Shown here: positions 16,537 through 26,336 of the stretch, one piece after another | How positions within the stretch are numbered: position 1 is the stretch's first letter | Layout: each line of letters opens with the position of its first letter | Assembly (NCBI GenBank): GCA_963762575.1 | Contig: CAVXLL010000011.1 | Coordinates: 372,001 to 436,000 of the forward strand | Length of the DNA stretch: 64,000 bases | Reading direction: 5' to 3' | Source of the DNA: AP-15 sp963762575 | GTDB lineage: Bacteria; Pseudomonadota; Alphaproteobacteria; ATCC43930; CGMCC-115725 | Notes under the pieces: generated by a model | Told to the model about the DNA's origin: nothing | Database searches by the model: none | Seen by the model: the letters and a program-made list of their open reading frames with translations, nothing else | Position numbers and translations under genes: made by a program

Positions 16537-19386
16537 ATGGCCAATCCGCTGAAAACGCTTAACGAATTCGGGCAGTCGGTATGGCTCGACTTTGTCAGCC
16601 GCGATCTGTTGAAGAGCGGAGGACTGGCCCGGCTGATCGCCGAGGACGGGCTGCGCGGCGTCACCTCGAACCCGTCGATTTTCGAGAAGGCGATCGGTCA
16701 CGGTGATGATTACGATGCTCTGATCGCCGAGGCGGAAGCCTCCGGGGATCTCGATCCCGGCGCGCTGTTCGAGGATCTCGCGGTTCGCGACATCCAGGAG
16801 GGCGCCGACACTTTGAACAGCGTCTACGAGCAGACGCAGCGGCGCGACGGGTTTATCAGCCTCGAAGTCTCGCCCTATCTGGCGATGAATACGCATGAGA
16901 CGATCGAGGAAGCGCGCCGGCTGTGGCACGAGGTCAACCGCCGCAACCTGATGGTCAAGGTCCCCGGTACCAAGCCGGGTTTGCCGGCGATCCGCACGCT
17001 GATCAGCGAGGGCATCAACATCAATGTGACGTTGCTGTTTTCGCAGCAGATGTACGCCGAGGTTGCCGAGGCCTACATTTCCGGGCTCGAAGCGTTCGCC
17101 AAGAAGGGCGGCGACCCGCACAAGGTGTCCAGTGTGGCGAGCTTCTTCGTCAGCCGCATCGACACCTTGGTTGATGACGAGCTCGACAAAAAAATCGCCG
17201 CAACCTCCGATCCGGCCGCGAAGGCAGAGCTGCAAAAGCTCAAGGGCAAAATTGCGATCGCCAACGCCAAGCTCGCCTATCAGCTCTATGGACGAATATA
17301 TTCCGACGAGCGCTGGCAGCGACTGGCGCAGCAAGGCGCCCAGACCCAGCGGCTGCTGTGGGCGAGCACTGGAACCAAGAACAAGGCCTACAGCGATGTT
17401 CTTTATGTCGACGAGCTGATCGGCCCCGACACCGTAAACACGATGCCGCCGGCGACGATGGACGCCTACCGCGATCACGGCGATCCGCGGCCCAGCCTCG
17501 AAGAGGATGTCGATAGCGCCCAGGCGGTGATGGATGCGCTTCCCAAAGCCGGCATTTCGATCGACGCGGTGACCTCGAAGCTTGTGCAAGACGGCGTGCG
17601 ACAGTTCGCGGACGCCGCCGACCAGCTCTACGCCGCGGTTCAGAAGAAGCGCCGCACGGTGCTGGGGCCCAAGCTCAATTCGATGACGTACAAGCTGCCG
17701 GACGAGTTGCAGAAGGACGTCCAGGCTGCTCTTGAGGACTGGCGCAAGGAGGGCAAGGTCCGGCGGCTGTGGTCCGCGGACGCCTCACTGTGGACCGAAG
17801 CGGACGAGGCCAACTGGCTCGGTTGGTTGGATATCGTCGACAAACAGCTGAAGGGGATCGCTCACCTTCAGGACTTCGCCGACGATGTCAAGCGCTCCGG
17901 GTTCCGCGATGTGCTGTTGCTCGGCATGGGCGGCTCCAGCCTCGGCCCCGAGGTATTTGCCGAGACGTTCGGTAGCAAGCCGGACTTCCCTAAATTGCAT
18001 GTGCTCAATTCGACCGACCCGGCGCAGATTCGGCATTTCGAATCACGCATCGATGTCGGACGGACCTTGTTCCTGGTGTCGAGCAAATCCGGCAGCACGC
18101 TCGAACCCAACATCTTCAAGCAGTACTTCTACGAGCGCGCCAAGCAGACCGTAGGCGCGGCAGAAGCGCCGAAGCGGTTCGTCGCCGTCACCGACCCGGG
18201 TTCGTCGCTCGAAAAGGCGGCGCGCAACGAAGGGTTCCGCTCTGTGTTTCACGGATTGACGAGTATCGGCGGGCGTTATTCGGTATTGTCGGATTTCGGA
18301 ATGATGCCGGCTGCCGCGATCGGCATCGACACACGAGCCTTTCTCGAAAACACGGCCGAGATGGTGCGATCTTGCGCGGCAAGCTCGCCACCGGTCGAGA
18401 ACCCGGGGGTGATCCTCGGTGCGATCCTCGGGACCGCCCAGCGCCGCGGGCGCGACAAGGTGACGGTCATCGCCTCCCGCGGGATCTCAGATTTCGGCGC
18501 CTGGCTCGAGCAGCTTCTCGCCGAATCGACCGGCAAGCTCGGCAAAGGAATCGTACCGGTCGATGCCGAGCCGCTGGGCGCGCCGCCGGTTTACGGCAAT
18601 GATCGCCTATTCGCCTATCTCCGGCTCGCCGCCGATCAGGATGCGGAGCAGGAACGCGCCGTAGCCGCTCTGGAGGCTGCCGGGCACCCGGTGGTGCGGA
18701 TCACGGTATCCGACGTGATGCAGCTCGGGCAGGAGTTCTTCCGCTGGGAGATGGCGACTGCTGTCGCCGGCTCGATCATCGGCATCAATCCGTTCGATCA
18801 GCCCGACGTCGAAGCGGCCAAGGTCAAGACCCGTGACCTGACCGAAGCCTATGAGAAAGCCCGGGCGCTGCCCGAGGCGCACGCATTCTTCGAGGGCGAC
18901 GGGATCAAGCTGTTCGCCGATCCGCGCAACGAGGCCGCGCTGAAGCCGCAGGCAACGAGCCTCACGGCCGCGCTCAAGGCGCATTTCGGGCGTATCCGTG
19001 CCGGCGATTACGCGGCATTGCTCGCCTATATCGAGCGCAGCCCCGCCCATATCGAGATGTTGCAGCGCATTCGGCGCACCATTCGCGACCGGACCAAGGC
19101 GGCGACTTGTGTCGGCTTCGGGCCGCGGTTCCAGCATTCGACGGGACAGGCCTACAAAGGCGGACCGAACAGCGGCGTATTCCTTCAGATCACCTGTGAA
19201 GATCCGGAGGACCTGCCGGTACCCGGTCAGACCTATACCTTCGGCATCGTCAAGGAAGCGCAAGCGCGCGGCGATTTCGAAGTGCTGGCGGAGCGCGGCC
19301 GGCGTGCGCTGCGCGTGCACATCACCGGTGACCTCGATGCCGGTCTCGCGACGCTCAGCCGCGCCATCGAGCAGGCCTTGCAGTGA
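16537..19386 (+). CDS. tal-pgi: Bifunctional transaldolase / glucose-6-phosphate isomerase
   Basis: 949-aa fusion. Residues 1 to about 365 are a transaldolase: VTSNPSIFEKAI, and the Schiff-base lysine in RNLMVKVPGTKPGL. Residues from about 375 are phosphoglucose isomerase-like: LLGMGGSSLGPEVF, SSKSGSTLEPNIF, and a C-terminal GPRFQHSTGQAYKGGPNSGV. This fusion is known in some Alphaproteobacteria. It would convert sedoheptulose-7-P plus glyceraldehyde-3-P to erythrose-4-P and fructose-6-P, then fructose-6-P to glucose-6-P, recycling carbon to Zwf encoded next. The start lies 6 bp after the tkt stop, with a GGAAGGAG ribosome site. Confidence 0.95.
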   Translation: MANPLKTLNEFGQSVWLDFVSRDLLKSGGLARLIAEDGLRGVTSNPSIFEKAIGHGDDYDALIAEAEASGDLDPGALFEDLAVRDIQEGADTLNSVYEQTQRRDGFISLEVSPYLAMNTHETIEEARRLWHEVNRRNLMVKVPGTKPGLPAIRTLISEGININVTLLFSQQMYAEVAEAYISGLEAFAKKGGDPHKVSSVASFFVSRIDTLVDDELDKKIAATSDPAAKAELQKLKGKIAIANAKLAYQLYGRIYSDERWQRLAQQGAQTQRLLWASTGTKNKAYSDVLYVDELIGPDTVNTMPPATMDAYRDHGDPRPSLEEDVDSAQAVMDALPKAGISIDAVTSKLVQDGVRQFADAADQLYAAVQKKRRTVLGPKLNSMTYKLPDELQKDVQAALEDWRKEGKVRRLWSADASLWTEADEANWLGWLDIVDKQLKGIAHLQDFADDVKRSGFRDVLLLGMGGSSLGPEVFAETFGSKPDFPKLHVLNSTDPAQIRHFESRIDVGRTLFLVSSKSGSTLEPNIFKQYFYERAKQTVGAAEAPKRFVAVTDPGSSLEKAARNEGFRSVFHGLTSIGGRYSVLSDFGMMPAAAIGIDTRAFLENTAEMVRSCAASSPPVENPGVILGAILGTAQRRGRDKVTVIASRGISDFGAWLEQLLAESTGKLGKGIVPVDAEPLGAPPVYGNDRLFAYLRLAADQDAEQERAVAALEAAGHPVVRITVSDVMQLGQEFFRWEMATAVAGSIIGINPFDQPDVEAAKVKTRDLTEAYEKARALPEAHAFFEGDGIKLFADPRNEAALKPQATSLTAALKAHFGRIRAGDYAALLAYIERSPAHIEMLQRIRRTIRDRTKAATCVGFGPRFQHSTGQAYKGGPNSGVFLQITCEDPEDLPVPGQTYTFGIVKEAQARGDFEVLAERGRRALRVHITGDLDAGLATLSRAIEQALQ

Positions 19387-19406
19387 TCAGAGCAAAGGAT
19401 CCAGCC

Positions 19407-20975
19407 ATGGACGTACGGGTCGAGGAGAAGACTGCCAAGCCGGTGGCGGCGCCGCGGGCGAAAAAGGCGCCGCCCTGCACCTTGGTAATCTTCGGCGCCG
19501 GCGGGGACTTGACGAAGCGACTTTTGATGCCGGCTATCTACAATCTGGCAAAGTCTAAGCTGCTCTCAGAAAAATTCGCGATCATCGCGGTCGACCGGAC
19601 GCCAAAACCGGTCGAAGCCTTTCGCGATTATCTGGCCGACGGCATCCGGAGCTTTGTTTCGGACACGGCTTCGGGACCCGCGACCGAGCCGTTCGACAAG
19701 GAGGCCTGGGATTTCATCGCCAGCCGCATCAGCCACTTCGGAGGTGATCTGACGCAACCCGATACTTACGCGCGGCTCTACGACGTCCATGAAAAGACGG
19801 CGGCGGAGCACCAGACCGGCGGCAACGCGGTTTTTTACCTCGCCGTCGCCGAGCAACTCTTCGGCACGATCGTCGAGCAGATCGGCGCTGTCGGCCTCAC
19901 CCAGGAAAAGGACGGCAGCTGGCGCCGTGTCATCATCGAAAAGCCGTTCGGCAGGGATCTCGCTTCTGCCCGCGCGTTGAATGCACGGATTCTCAAGGTG
20001 CTGTCGGAGCCCCAGATCTATCGCATGGATCACTTCCTCGGCAAGGAGACGGTCCAGAACATCATGGTGCTGCGCTTCGCCAACGGGATCTTCGAGCCGA
20101 TTTGGGATCGCGACCACATCGACCATGTGCAGATTACGGTGGCCGAAACCGTCGGTGTCGAGCGCCGCGCCAAATTCTATGAGGCGACCGGCGCGCTGCG
20201 CGACATGGTGCCGAACCACGTCTTTCAGCTGCTCAGCCTGACGGCGATGGAACCGCCGAACTCGTTTGATGCCGACGCGGTGCGGACCGAGAAGCACAAG
20301 GTGCTCGAGGCGGTGCACCTGCTCGACAATAGCGAAGTGGGCCGCAACTCGGTGCGCGGCCAATACGGGGCGGGGACGATCGGGGGCACGCCGGTCAAAG
20401 CCTATCGGGAGGAGCCGGGAGTGGCTCCCGACAGCAAGACCGAAACCTACGTTGCGCTGCGGCTCGGCATCGACAATTGGCGCTGGGCGGGCGTGCCCTT
20501 TTATCTGCGCACCGGCAAGAGGATGACCCGCCGGACTACCGAGATTGCAATTCAATTCAAGCAGGCGCCGTTTGCGCTTTTCCGTGATACGCCGGTCGAT
20601 ATCCTGACGCCCAATGTCTTGGCCTTGCAAATCCAGCCCGACGAAGGCGCCTCGCTGCAATTCAGCGCAAAGATCCCGGGGCCGGAAATCGCGCTCGACG
20701 GCGTAAGGATGAATTTCTCCTACAAGGATTATTTTAACACCGAGCCGACCACAGGTTATGAGACGCTCGTCTATGACTGCATGATCGGCGACGCGATTCT
20801 GTTCAACCGGGCGGACGGGGTCGAAGCCGGGTGGGAGGTGGTGCAGCCGATCCTCGATCTGTGGCAGAACGATAAGACCGTCCCGCTCGAGATTTATCCC
20901 GCCGGCAGCGCCGGTCCGGAGGCCGCGGACAACCTGCTTTGGCGCAGCGGCCGCCAATGGCGCCCGATCGCGTGA
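19407..20975 (+). CDS. zwf: Glucose-6-phosphate dehydrogenase
   Basis: Oxidises glucose-6-P to 6-phosphogluconolactone with NADP. It is 522 aa from ATG 19407 (AAAGGA upstream); a GTG overlapping the tal-pgi stop at 19383 would add eight residues. Nucleotide loop: FGAGGDLTKRLLMPAIYNL. Active-site signature: IYRMDHFLGKETVQN, with the catalytic H, and F in place of the more common Y. EKPFGRDLASARALN is also conserved. The first ~20 residues (KTAKPVAAPRAKK) are a basic low-complexity extension. Confidence 0.95.
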   Translation: MDVRVEEKTAKPVAAPRAKKAPPCTLVIFGAGGDLTKRLLMPAIYNLAKSKLLSEKFAIIAVDRTPKPVEAFRDYLADGIRSFVSDTASGPATEPFDKEAWDFIASRISHFGGDLTQPDTYARLYDVHEKTAAEHQTGGNAVFYLAVAEQLFGTIVEQIGAVGLTQEKDGSWRRVIIEKPFGRDLASARALNARILKVLSEPQIYRMDHFLGKETVQNIMVLRFANGIFEPIWDRDHIDHVQITVAETVGVERRAKFYEATGALRDMVPNHVFQLLSLTAMEPPNSFDADAVRTEKHKVLEAVHLLDNSEVGRNSVRGQYGAGTIGGTPVKAYREEPGVAPDSKTETYVALRLGIDNWRWAGVPFYLRTGKRMTRRTTEIAIQFKQAPFALFRDTPVDILTPNVLALQIQPDEGASLQFSAKIPGPEIALDGVRMNFSYKDYFNTEPTTGYETLVYDCMIGDAILFNRADGVEAGWEVVQPILDLWQNDKTVPLEIYPAGSAGPEAADNLLWRSGRQWRPIA

Positions 20976-20994
20976 AATCCGGAGCCTCAATCGG

Positions 20995-21672
20995 ATGAGC
21001 AGGCCAGTCATTGTCTCGCCGTCGATCTTGTCGGCGGATTTCGGCCGGCTCGCCGAAGAGGTTCATGCCGTCGACGCGGCGGGGGCCGACTGGATCCACG
21101 TCGATGTCATGGACGGGCGCTTCGTCCCGAACATCACGATCGGCCCGGTTGTAGTCGAAGCCGTGCGGCGAGCGACGGCAAAGCCAGTCGATGTGCATTT
21201 GATGATCGTCGAGCCCGAGCGTTACGTGGAAGACTTCGCCCGGGCCGGCGCGGATCATCTGTTGGTTCATTGCGAGCCCAGCGCGACGATCCATCTGCAT
21301 CGGACCCTGGGGCAGATTCGTGACCTCGGTAAGACCGCAGGCGTCGTGCTGAACCCGGCGACGCCTCTGGCGATGATCGAATATGTGCTCGACCTCTGCG
21401 CGATCGTGCTGATCATGACGGTCAATCCGGGGTTCGGCGGCCAGCAATTCCTGCCCGAAATGCTGCCCAAAATCCGCGCGCTGCGGCGCTTGTGCGACGA
21501 GCGCGGTCTCGACCCCGTAATCGAGGTCGATGGCGGGTTGAGCGGCGAGAATGCCTGGCAGGTCCTGGATGCCGGGGCAAACGCCATCGTCGCCGGCTCG
21601 CATGTTTTTCACGCGCCGGATTACGCGCGGGCGATTTCGTCGATCCGCAAGTCGGTGCGTTCTCGCCCATAA
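20995..21672 (+). CDS. rpe: Ribulose-phosphate 3-epimerase
   Basis: TIM-barrel enzyme interconverting ribulose-5-P and xylulose-5-P, 225 aa. Signatures: SPSILSADFGRLAEEV, the metal-binding WIHVDVMDGRFVPNITIG, PVDVHLMI, and VNPGFGGQQFLPEML leading to EVDGGLSGENA. It lies 19 bp after zwf in the same operon. Confidence 0.96.
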   Translation: MSRPVIVSPSILSADFGRLAEEVHAVDAAGADWIHVDVMDGRFVPNITIGPVVVEAVRRATAKPVDVHLMIVEPERYVEDFARAGADHLLVHCEPSATIHLHRTLGQIRDLGKTAGVVLNPATPLAMIEYVLDLCAIVLIMTVNPGFGGQQFLPEMLPKIRALRRLCDERGLDPVIEVDGGLSGENAWQVLDAGANAIVAGSHVFHAPDYARAISSIRKSVRSRP

Positions 21673-21681
21673 GGAGCGCTA

Positions 21682-22407
21682 ATGTCGCAGCTGCCCGCAA
21701 GCGTCGAGGTGGCCAAGGATCCCGAAGGTTTGGCCCGCCGGGTCGCCGGCTGGATCACCGATTTGGCCGCCGCCAGCGGCGCCCGCTTCGCGCTCTGCCT
21801 GTCGGGGGGCTCGACCCCGCGCCGGTTCTACCAGCTGCTCGCCGAAAGCCCGTATCGCGATACGCTGCCCTGGGACCGCATCCACTGGTTCTGGGGCGAC
21901 GAACGCTTCGTCCCGTGGGACCACCCGGACAGCAATTACGGGATGGTGCACGCCGCGCTGCTCGGGCGAGTGCCCGCTCCCCCCGGCAACATCCACGGCA
22001 TCCCCACGAACGGCACGCCGGCGGATGCCGCCGCCGCGTATGAACGGGTGCTGAAGTCCTATTACGGCACAGAAAGCCTCGATCCCACCCGACCGCTGTT
22101 CGACGTCGAGATCCTCGGGCTGGGGCCCGACGGCCACACTGCCTCGCTGATTCCGGGAACGAGCGTGCTCCAGGAGCGGCATCGGTGGGTTGCCGAAGTC
22201 ATCGGCGGCCGGCCGGAGCCCCGCATCACGCTGACCTACCCGGCGCTCGAGAGCAGCCGGCATACGGCTTTTCTCGTGGCCGGGGCGGACAAGCGCGAGA
22301 CGCTGTCTCGGGCTCTGGCGGGCGATCAAGCATTGCCTGCCGCTCGCATACACCCGGTCGGTGAGCTGATCTGGTTTGTCGACGAGGCGGCGCGACCGCG
22401 GCGATGA
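21682..22407 (+). CDS. pgl: 6-phosphogluconolactonase
   Basis: Hydrolyses the lactone made by Zwf; 241 aa, NagB/SugP-isomerase fold. Signatures: FALCLSGGSTPRRFYQLLA, WDRIHWFWGDERFVPW, and ILGLGPDGHTASLIPGT. AAGGAG precedes ATG 21682. Its stop overlaps the rpiA start by four bases (ATGA), indicating translational coupling. Confidence 0.95.
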   Translation: MSQLPASVEVAKDPEGLARRVAGWITDLAAASGARFALCLSGGSTPRRFYQLLAESPYRDTLPWDRIHWFWGDERFVPWDHPDSNYGMVHAALLGRVPAPPGNIHGIPTNGTPADAAAAYERVLKSYYGTESLDPTRPLFDVEILGLGPDGHTASLIPGTSVLQERHRWVAEVIGGRPEPRITLTYPALESSRHTAFLVAGADKRETLSRALAGDQALPAARIHPVGELIWFVDEAARPRR

Positions 22408-23144
22408 CCCCCAACCGTGACGAGCTGAAGCGCGCAGCGGCGATACGCGCTATCGAAGAAGTCGAGGACGGCATGGTCCTCGGGCTCGGAACCGGATCGA
22501 CGGCCTTCTTTGTAGTCGAGGGGCTGGCGCGGCGTGTTGCCGCCGGGCTCCGGGTGGTGGGCATCCCGACCTCGGAGCGCACGGCAGCCCAGGCCCGCCG
22601 ACTCGGCATTCCGATCGCGACCTTTGCCGAACATCAGAGCCTCGATCTGACGGTTGACGGTGCGGACGAGGTCGAACTCGGCACCCTCGATCTGATCAAG
22701 GGGCTCGGGGGTGCCTTGCTGCGTGAGAAGATTGTGGCCGCAGCAAGCCGTCGCCTGGTCATCGTCGTCGATCAGGAAAAGCTCGTCGAGCGGCTCGGCG
22801 AGCATACCCCGGTGCCGGTCGAAGTCACTTCGTTCGGCTGGCAGGCGACCGCGGTCGCACTGGCCAAGCTCGGCTGCATCCCCGAGCGGCGCTACACGAG
22901 TGGTGAGCAACCTTTTGTGACGGACGGCGGCAATCACATCCTCGACTGCCGGTTCGGCCCGCTCACCGATCCAGGCGAGGTCGAGAGAAACATCGCCATG
23001 ACGGTCGGCGCGGTCGAAAGCGGACTCTTTGTCGGGCGCAGCTCGATGGTTGTTGTGGCGTCCGCGACTGGGGTCGAGGTGTTAACGCCCCCCGCCCGCG
23101 GACCAGAGCGCGAGCGGCAATTCCGTCCTCCCGTATTGCGATAG
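22404..23144 (+). CDS. rpiA: Ribose-5-phosphate isomerase A
   Basis: Interconverts ribose-5-P and ribulose-5-P; 246 aa. Signatures: MVLGLGTGSTAFFVVEGL, LDLTVDGADEVELGTLDLIK, the catalytic-lysine segment GGALLREKIVAAAS, and FVTDGGNHILDC. It is the last gene of the tkt-to-rpiA operon. No gnd, edd or eda lies in the window, so the fate of 6-phosphogluconate must be decided elsewhere in the genome. A 248-bp gap follows with no clear terminator. Confidence 0.95.
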   Translation: MTPNRDELKRAAAIRAIEEVEDGMVLGLGTGSTAFFVVEGLARRVAAGLRVVGIPTSERTAAQARRLGIPIATFAEHQSLDLTVDGADEVELGTLDLIKGLGGALLREKIVAAASRRLVIVVDQEKLVERLGEHTPVPVEVTSFGWQATAVALAKLGCIPERRYTSGEQPFVTDGGNHILDCRFGPLTDPGEVERNIAMTVGAVESGLFVGRSSMVVVASATGVEVLTPPARGPERERQFRPPVLR

Positions 23145-23392
23145 AGGGAGCTGGGCGCCGGGACGCCCTTGACCGACACCGCTGGGATGGGCGGCGTGAA
23201 CTTGCTAAGGTCCGCCTCCTGCGTTTCCCCGGCCACAAAATTGGAACACCACCGGCGAGATGGCGATCGGAGCACCGAATCGCTCAACCGCAGGATTGGC
23301 AATCGGCTGCATTCTCCCTAGAACTCGGTGGTTAAGATTTGGCGCGACGCAAGCGGCGTTTTCGGTGTCACCCCTCTGTCCCGGAGGCCTCC

Positions 23393-24340
23393 ATGCAGGA
23401 TCGGCGTAACGCACCGCACGCTCCCCCATCGAATGCGGGGCTTGGGCCTCAGCGCTCGGGCTCGCTTCGCTGGCTGGTCGCATGCGCCGCGGTGATGGTT
23501 GCTTCCTGTCAGTCCGCCGGAGTGGTGGATCCGCAGGGGCCGGTCGCGGCGGCGGAGCGGCTCCTTCTGATCAACTCGACGGGCATCATGCTCGTGGTCG
23601 TGGTTCCCGTGGTCCTGGCGACCTTGGGGTTCGCTTGGTGGTACAGGTCGTCCAACCCACGCGCCAGCCACAGCTGGGATCCGGCTTATGAAGGACGTAT
23701 GGAGTTTGTTATCTGGTCGATCCCGGCGCTGGTTGTGATTTTGCTGGGCGGGGTCAATTGGATCGGCTCCCATCAATTGGACCCGCGGGCGCCGGTCTCT
23801 GCGAACGCCGACCCGCTTCGGGTGGACGTTGTGGCGCTCGATTGGAAATGGCTGTTCATTTACCCCGATCAGGGTATTGCTGCGGTCAACCAATTGGTTG
23901 TGCCGGTAGGAACCCCGGTCAACTTCCGCCTGACGTCGGCGACGGTGATGAACTCGTTCTTCGTGCCTCAGCTCGGCAGCCAGATCTACACGATGGGAGG
24001 CATGACCACCCACCTCAACCTGCTCGCGGCCGAGGCCGGCGAGTATCCCGGGTTTTCGGCAAATTTCAGCGGCGACGGCTTTTCGGAAATGCGGTTCATT
24101 GCCAAGGCGGTGCCGGCCGGCGATTTCGACGCCTGGGTCGCGCAGGCGCGCAGCACCGGGTCTGCGCTCGACGATGCCGGCTACGCCGAATTGGCGAAGC
24201 CGAGCGAAGCGGTGCCGCCGGCGACCTATCGCTCCGTCGACCCCAAGCTCTTCGAGCGCATCATCGACCAGACGACGGGGGGGCCCGAGAATCCCGCCGG
24301 CGCGGCCTGGTGTCCGCCGACGCCGCAGGCGGGAGGTTGA
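23393..24340 (+). CDS. cyoA: Cytochrome bo3-type ubiquinol oxidase subunit II
   Basis: Lipoprotein subunit of the quinol-oxidising terminal oxidase, 315 aa from ATG 23393 (CGGAGG upstream). The signal peptide ends in a lipobox (VMVASC). Two membrane helices follow (about 60-80 and 105-125). The periplasmic cupredoxin domain has WKWLFIYPDQGIAAVNQ and NFSGDGFSEMRFIA. The CuA ligands of cytochrome c oxidases are absent, as expected for CyoA. The stop is 1 bp from the cyoB start. Confidence 0.93.
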   Translation: MQDRRNAPHAPPSNAGLGPQRSGSLRWLVACAAVMVASCQSAGVVDPQGPVAAAERLLLINSTGIMLVVVVPVVLATLGFAWWYRSSNPRASHSWDPAYEGRMEFVIWSIPALVVILLGGVNWIGSHQLDPRAPVSANADPLRVDVVALDWKWLFIYPDQGIAAVNQLVVPVGTPVNFRLTSATVMNSFFVPQLGSQIYTMGGMTTHLNLLAAEAGEYPGFSANFSGDGFSEMRFIAKAVPAGDFDAWVAQARSTGSALDDAGYAELAKPSEAVPPATYRSVDPKLFERIIDQTTGGPENPAGAAWCPPTPQAGG

Positions 24341-24341
24341 A

Positions 24342-26336
24342 ATGCTGGGGAGGCTGAGCTGGGCGGCGATTCCGTTCAATGAACCGCTCCCGATCATCAG
24401 CATGGCTGTGGTCCTCTTTGTCATCCTGGCGGTGCTTGGCGTCGTCACCGTGAAGGGCTGGTGGCCCTACCTTTGGAAGGAATGGATCACCAGCGTTGAC
24501 CACAAGCGCATCGGCGCCATGTATTTCGTTCTGGGGCTGGTCATGCTGCTGCGCGGGTTTTCCGACGCGATCATGATGCGCTCGCAGCAGGCGATCGCGG
24601 TCGGCGACGCCCAGGGTTACCTGCCGCCCGATCACTACGACCAGATCTTTTCCGCGCACGGCACGATCATGATTTTTTTCGTGGCGATGCCGTTTGTCAT
24701 CGGCTTGATGAACTTCGTCGTGCCATTGCAGCTCGGGGTGCGCGATGTCGCCTTTCCTGTGCTCAACTCGGTCAGCTTCTGGCTGACCGCATCGGGCGCG
24801 CTCTTGATCAACGCGTCGCTCGTCATCGGCAATTTCGCGCGCACCGGCTGGATGGGCTACCCGCCGCTCTCCGAGCTCGGCTTTTCCCCCGATGTCGGCG
24901 TCGACTACTACCTCTGGTCACTGCAGATCTCCGGTATCGGCACGTTGCTGACCGGCGTCAATTTCGTGACCACGATTCTCAAATTGCGCGCCCCGGGCAT
25001 GATCTATTTCCGCATGCCGGTGTTCTGCTGGACCGCACTGGCCGCAAACTTGTTGATCGTGGCCGCATTCCCGATCCTGACCGCGACTTTCGTGATGCTG
25101 CTGCTCGACCGGTACCTCGGCATGCACTTTTTTACCAACAACGCCGGCGGTAACCAGATGATGTACGTCAATATGTTTTGGGCATGGGGTCATCCCGAAG
25201 TCTATATCCTGATTTTGCCGGTGTTCGGCGTCTTCTCCGAAGTGATCGCGACTTTTTCCGGCAAAGGGCTGTTCAGCTACCGTTCGATGGTTCTCGCGAC
25301 CCTGGCGATCTGCGTCCTTTCATTCATGGTTTGGCTGCATCATTTCTTCACTATGGGGGCGGGCGCCGACGTCAACGCCTTCTTCGGCATCATGTCGATG
25401 ATCATTGCGGTGCCGACCGGCGTCAAAGTCTTCAATTGGCTGTTCACGATGTTCCGTGGTCGGATCGTGTTCAGGACGCCGGTCCTGTTTGCGGTCGGCT
25501 TCATGGTCACGTTCGTGATCGGCGGCATGACCGGCGTTCTGCTGGCGGTTCCGCCAGTCGACTTCGTGCTCCACAACAGCACTTTCCTGGTCGCCCATTT
25601 CCATAACGTCATTATCGGCGGCGTGGTGTTCGGTGCGCTGGCGGGGTACAATTACTGGTTTCCAAAGGCGTTCGGGTTCACCCTCGACGAGCGGTGGGGC
25701 AAGGCCAGCTTCTGGTGCTGGCTCGTTGGCTTCTATCTCGCCTTCATGCCGCTCTATGTCCTGGGCCTGATGGGCATGACCCGGCGTCTCCAGCACATTC
25801 CCGACCCGAGCTGGCAGCCCTTGCTGCTGGTCGCGGAAGCCGGGGCTATCGTCATTTTCTGCGGCATCCTTTGCCAGATCGCGCAGCTTTACGTCAGCAT
25901 CCGCACGCGCGAGCACCGCCGCGACCTGACCGGCGACCCGTGGAACGGCCGAACCTTGGAGTGGGCGACCTCGTCGCCTCCCCCGGCCTATAACTTCGCG
26001 GTATTGCCCAGAGTGGAGACGATCGACGCTTTCTGGGAAATGAAGCAGAGGGGACTGACCCCAAACGGACCGGCTGGGTTCGAACCGGCCTATGAACCCA
26101 TCGAGATGCCGCGCAACAGCCCGCTTGGGTTTGTAACCGCCTTCTTTGCGGTGGTTACCGGCTTCTCGCTGATCTGGCACATCTGGTGGATCGTTATCCT
26201 CGGTCTTCTCGCCGCCGCAGTTGGAGTCCTGGTGTTCGGCTGGAGCGAGGATCGCGAGCGCGAGATCTCAGCCACTGAAATTGCGCGGATGGAACGGGTC
26301 CGGCTGGGCCTGGGGCGGGGGGGCGCCCCCGCATGA
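24342..26336 (+). CDS. cyoB: Cytochrome bo3-type ubiquinol oxidase subunit I
   Basis: Catalytic heme-copper subunit, 664 aa, matching the CyoB length, with about 15 membrane helices. Ligands are visible: HGTIMIFFVAMPF (low-spin heme His), WAWGHPEVYILILPVFG (CuB His crosslinked to Tyr), VWLHHFFTMG (two CuB His), and FLVAHFHNVIIGG (both heme His). It reduces O2 to water while pumping protons, with electrons from ubiquinol. It overlaps cyoC by four bases. Confidence 0.96.
   Translation: MLGRLSWAAIPFNEPLPIISMAVVLFVILAVLGVVTVKGWWPYLWKEWITSVDHKRIGAMYFVLGLVMLLRGFSDAIMMRSQQAIAVGDAQGYLPPDHYDQIFSAHGTIMIFFVAMPFVIGLMNFVVPLQLGVRDVAFPVLNSVSFWLTASGALLINASLVIGNFARTGWMGYPPLSELGFSPDVGVDYYLWSLQISGIGTLLTGVNFVTTILKLRAPGMIYFRMPVFCWTALAANLLIVAAFPILTATFVMLLLDRYLGMHFFTNNAGGNQMMYVNMFWAWGHPEVYILILPVFGVFSEVIATFSGKGLFSYRSMVLATLAICVLSFMVWLHHFFTMGAGADVNAFFGIMSMIIAVPTGVKVFNWLFTMFRGRIVFRTPVLFAVGFMVTFVIGGMTGVLLAVPPVDFVLHNSTFLVAHFHNVIIGGVVFGALAGYNYWFPKAFGFTLDERWGKASFWCWLVGFYLAFMPLYVLGLMGMTRRLQHIPDPSWQPLLLVAEAGAIVIFCGILCQIAQLYVSIRTREHRRDLTGDPWNGRTLEWATSSPPPAYNFAVLPRVETIDAFWEMKQRGLTPNGPAGFEPAYEPIEMPRNSPLGFVTAFFAVVTGFSLIWHIWWIVILGLLAAAVGVLVFGWSEDREREISATEIARMERVRLGLGRGGAPA

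Noticed and set aside
15991..17589. 532-aa minus-strand ORF across tkt and tal-pgi
   Set aside because: Antisense shadow of two certain enzymes.
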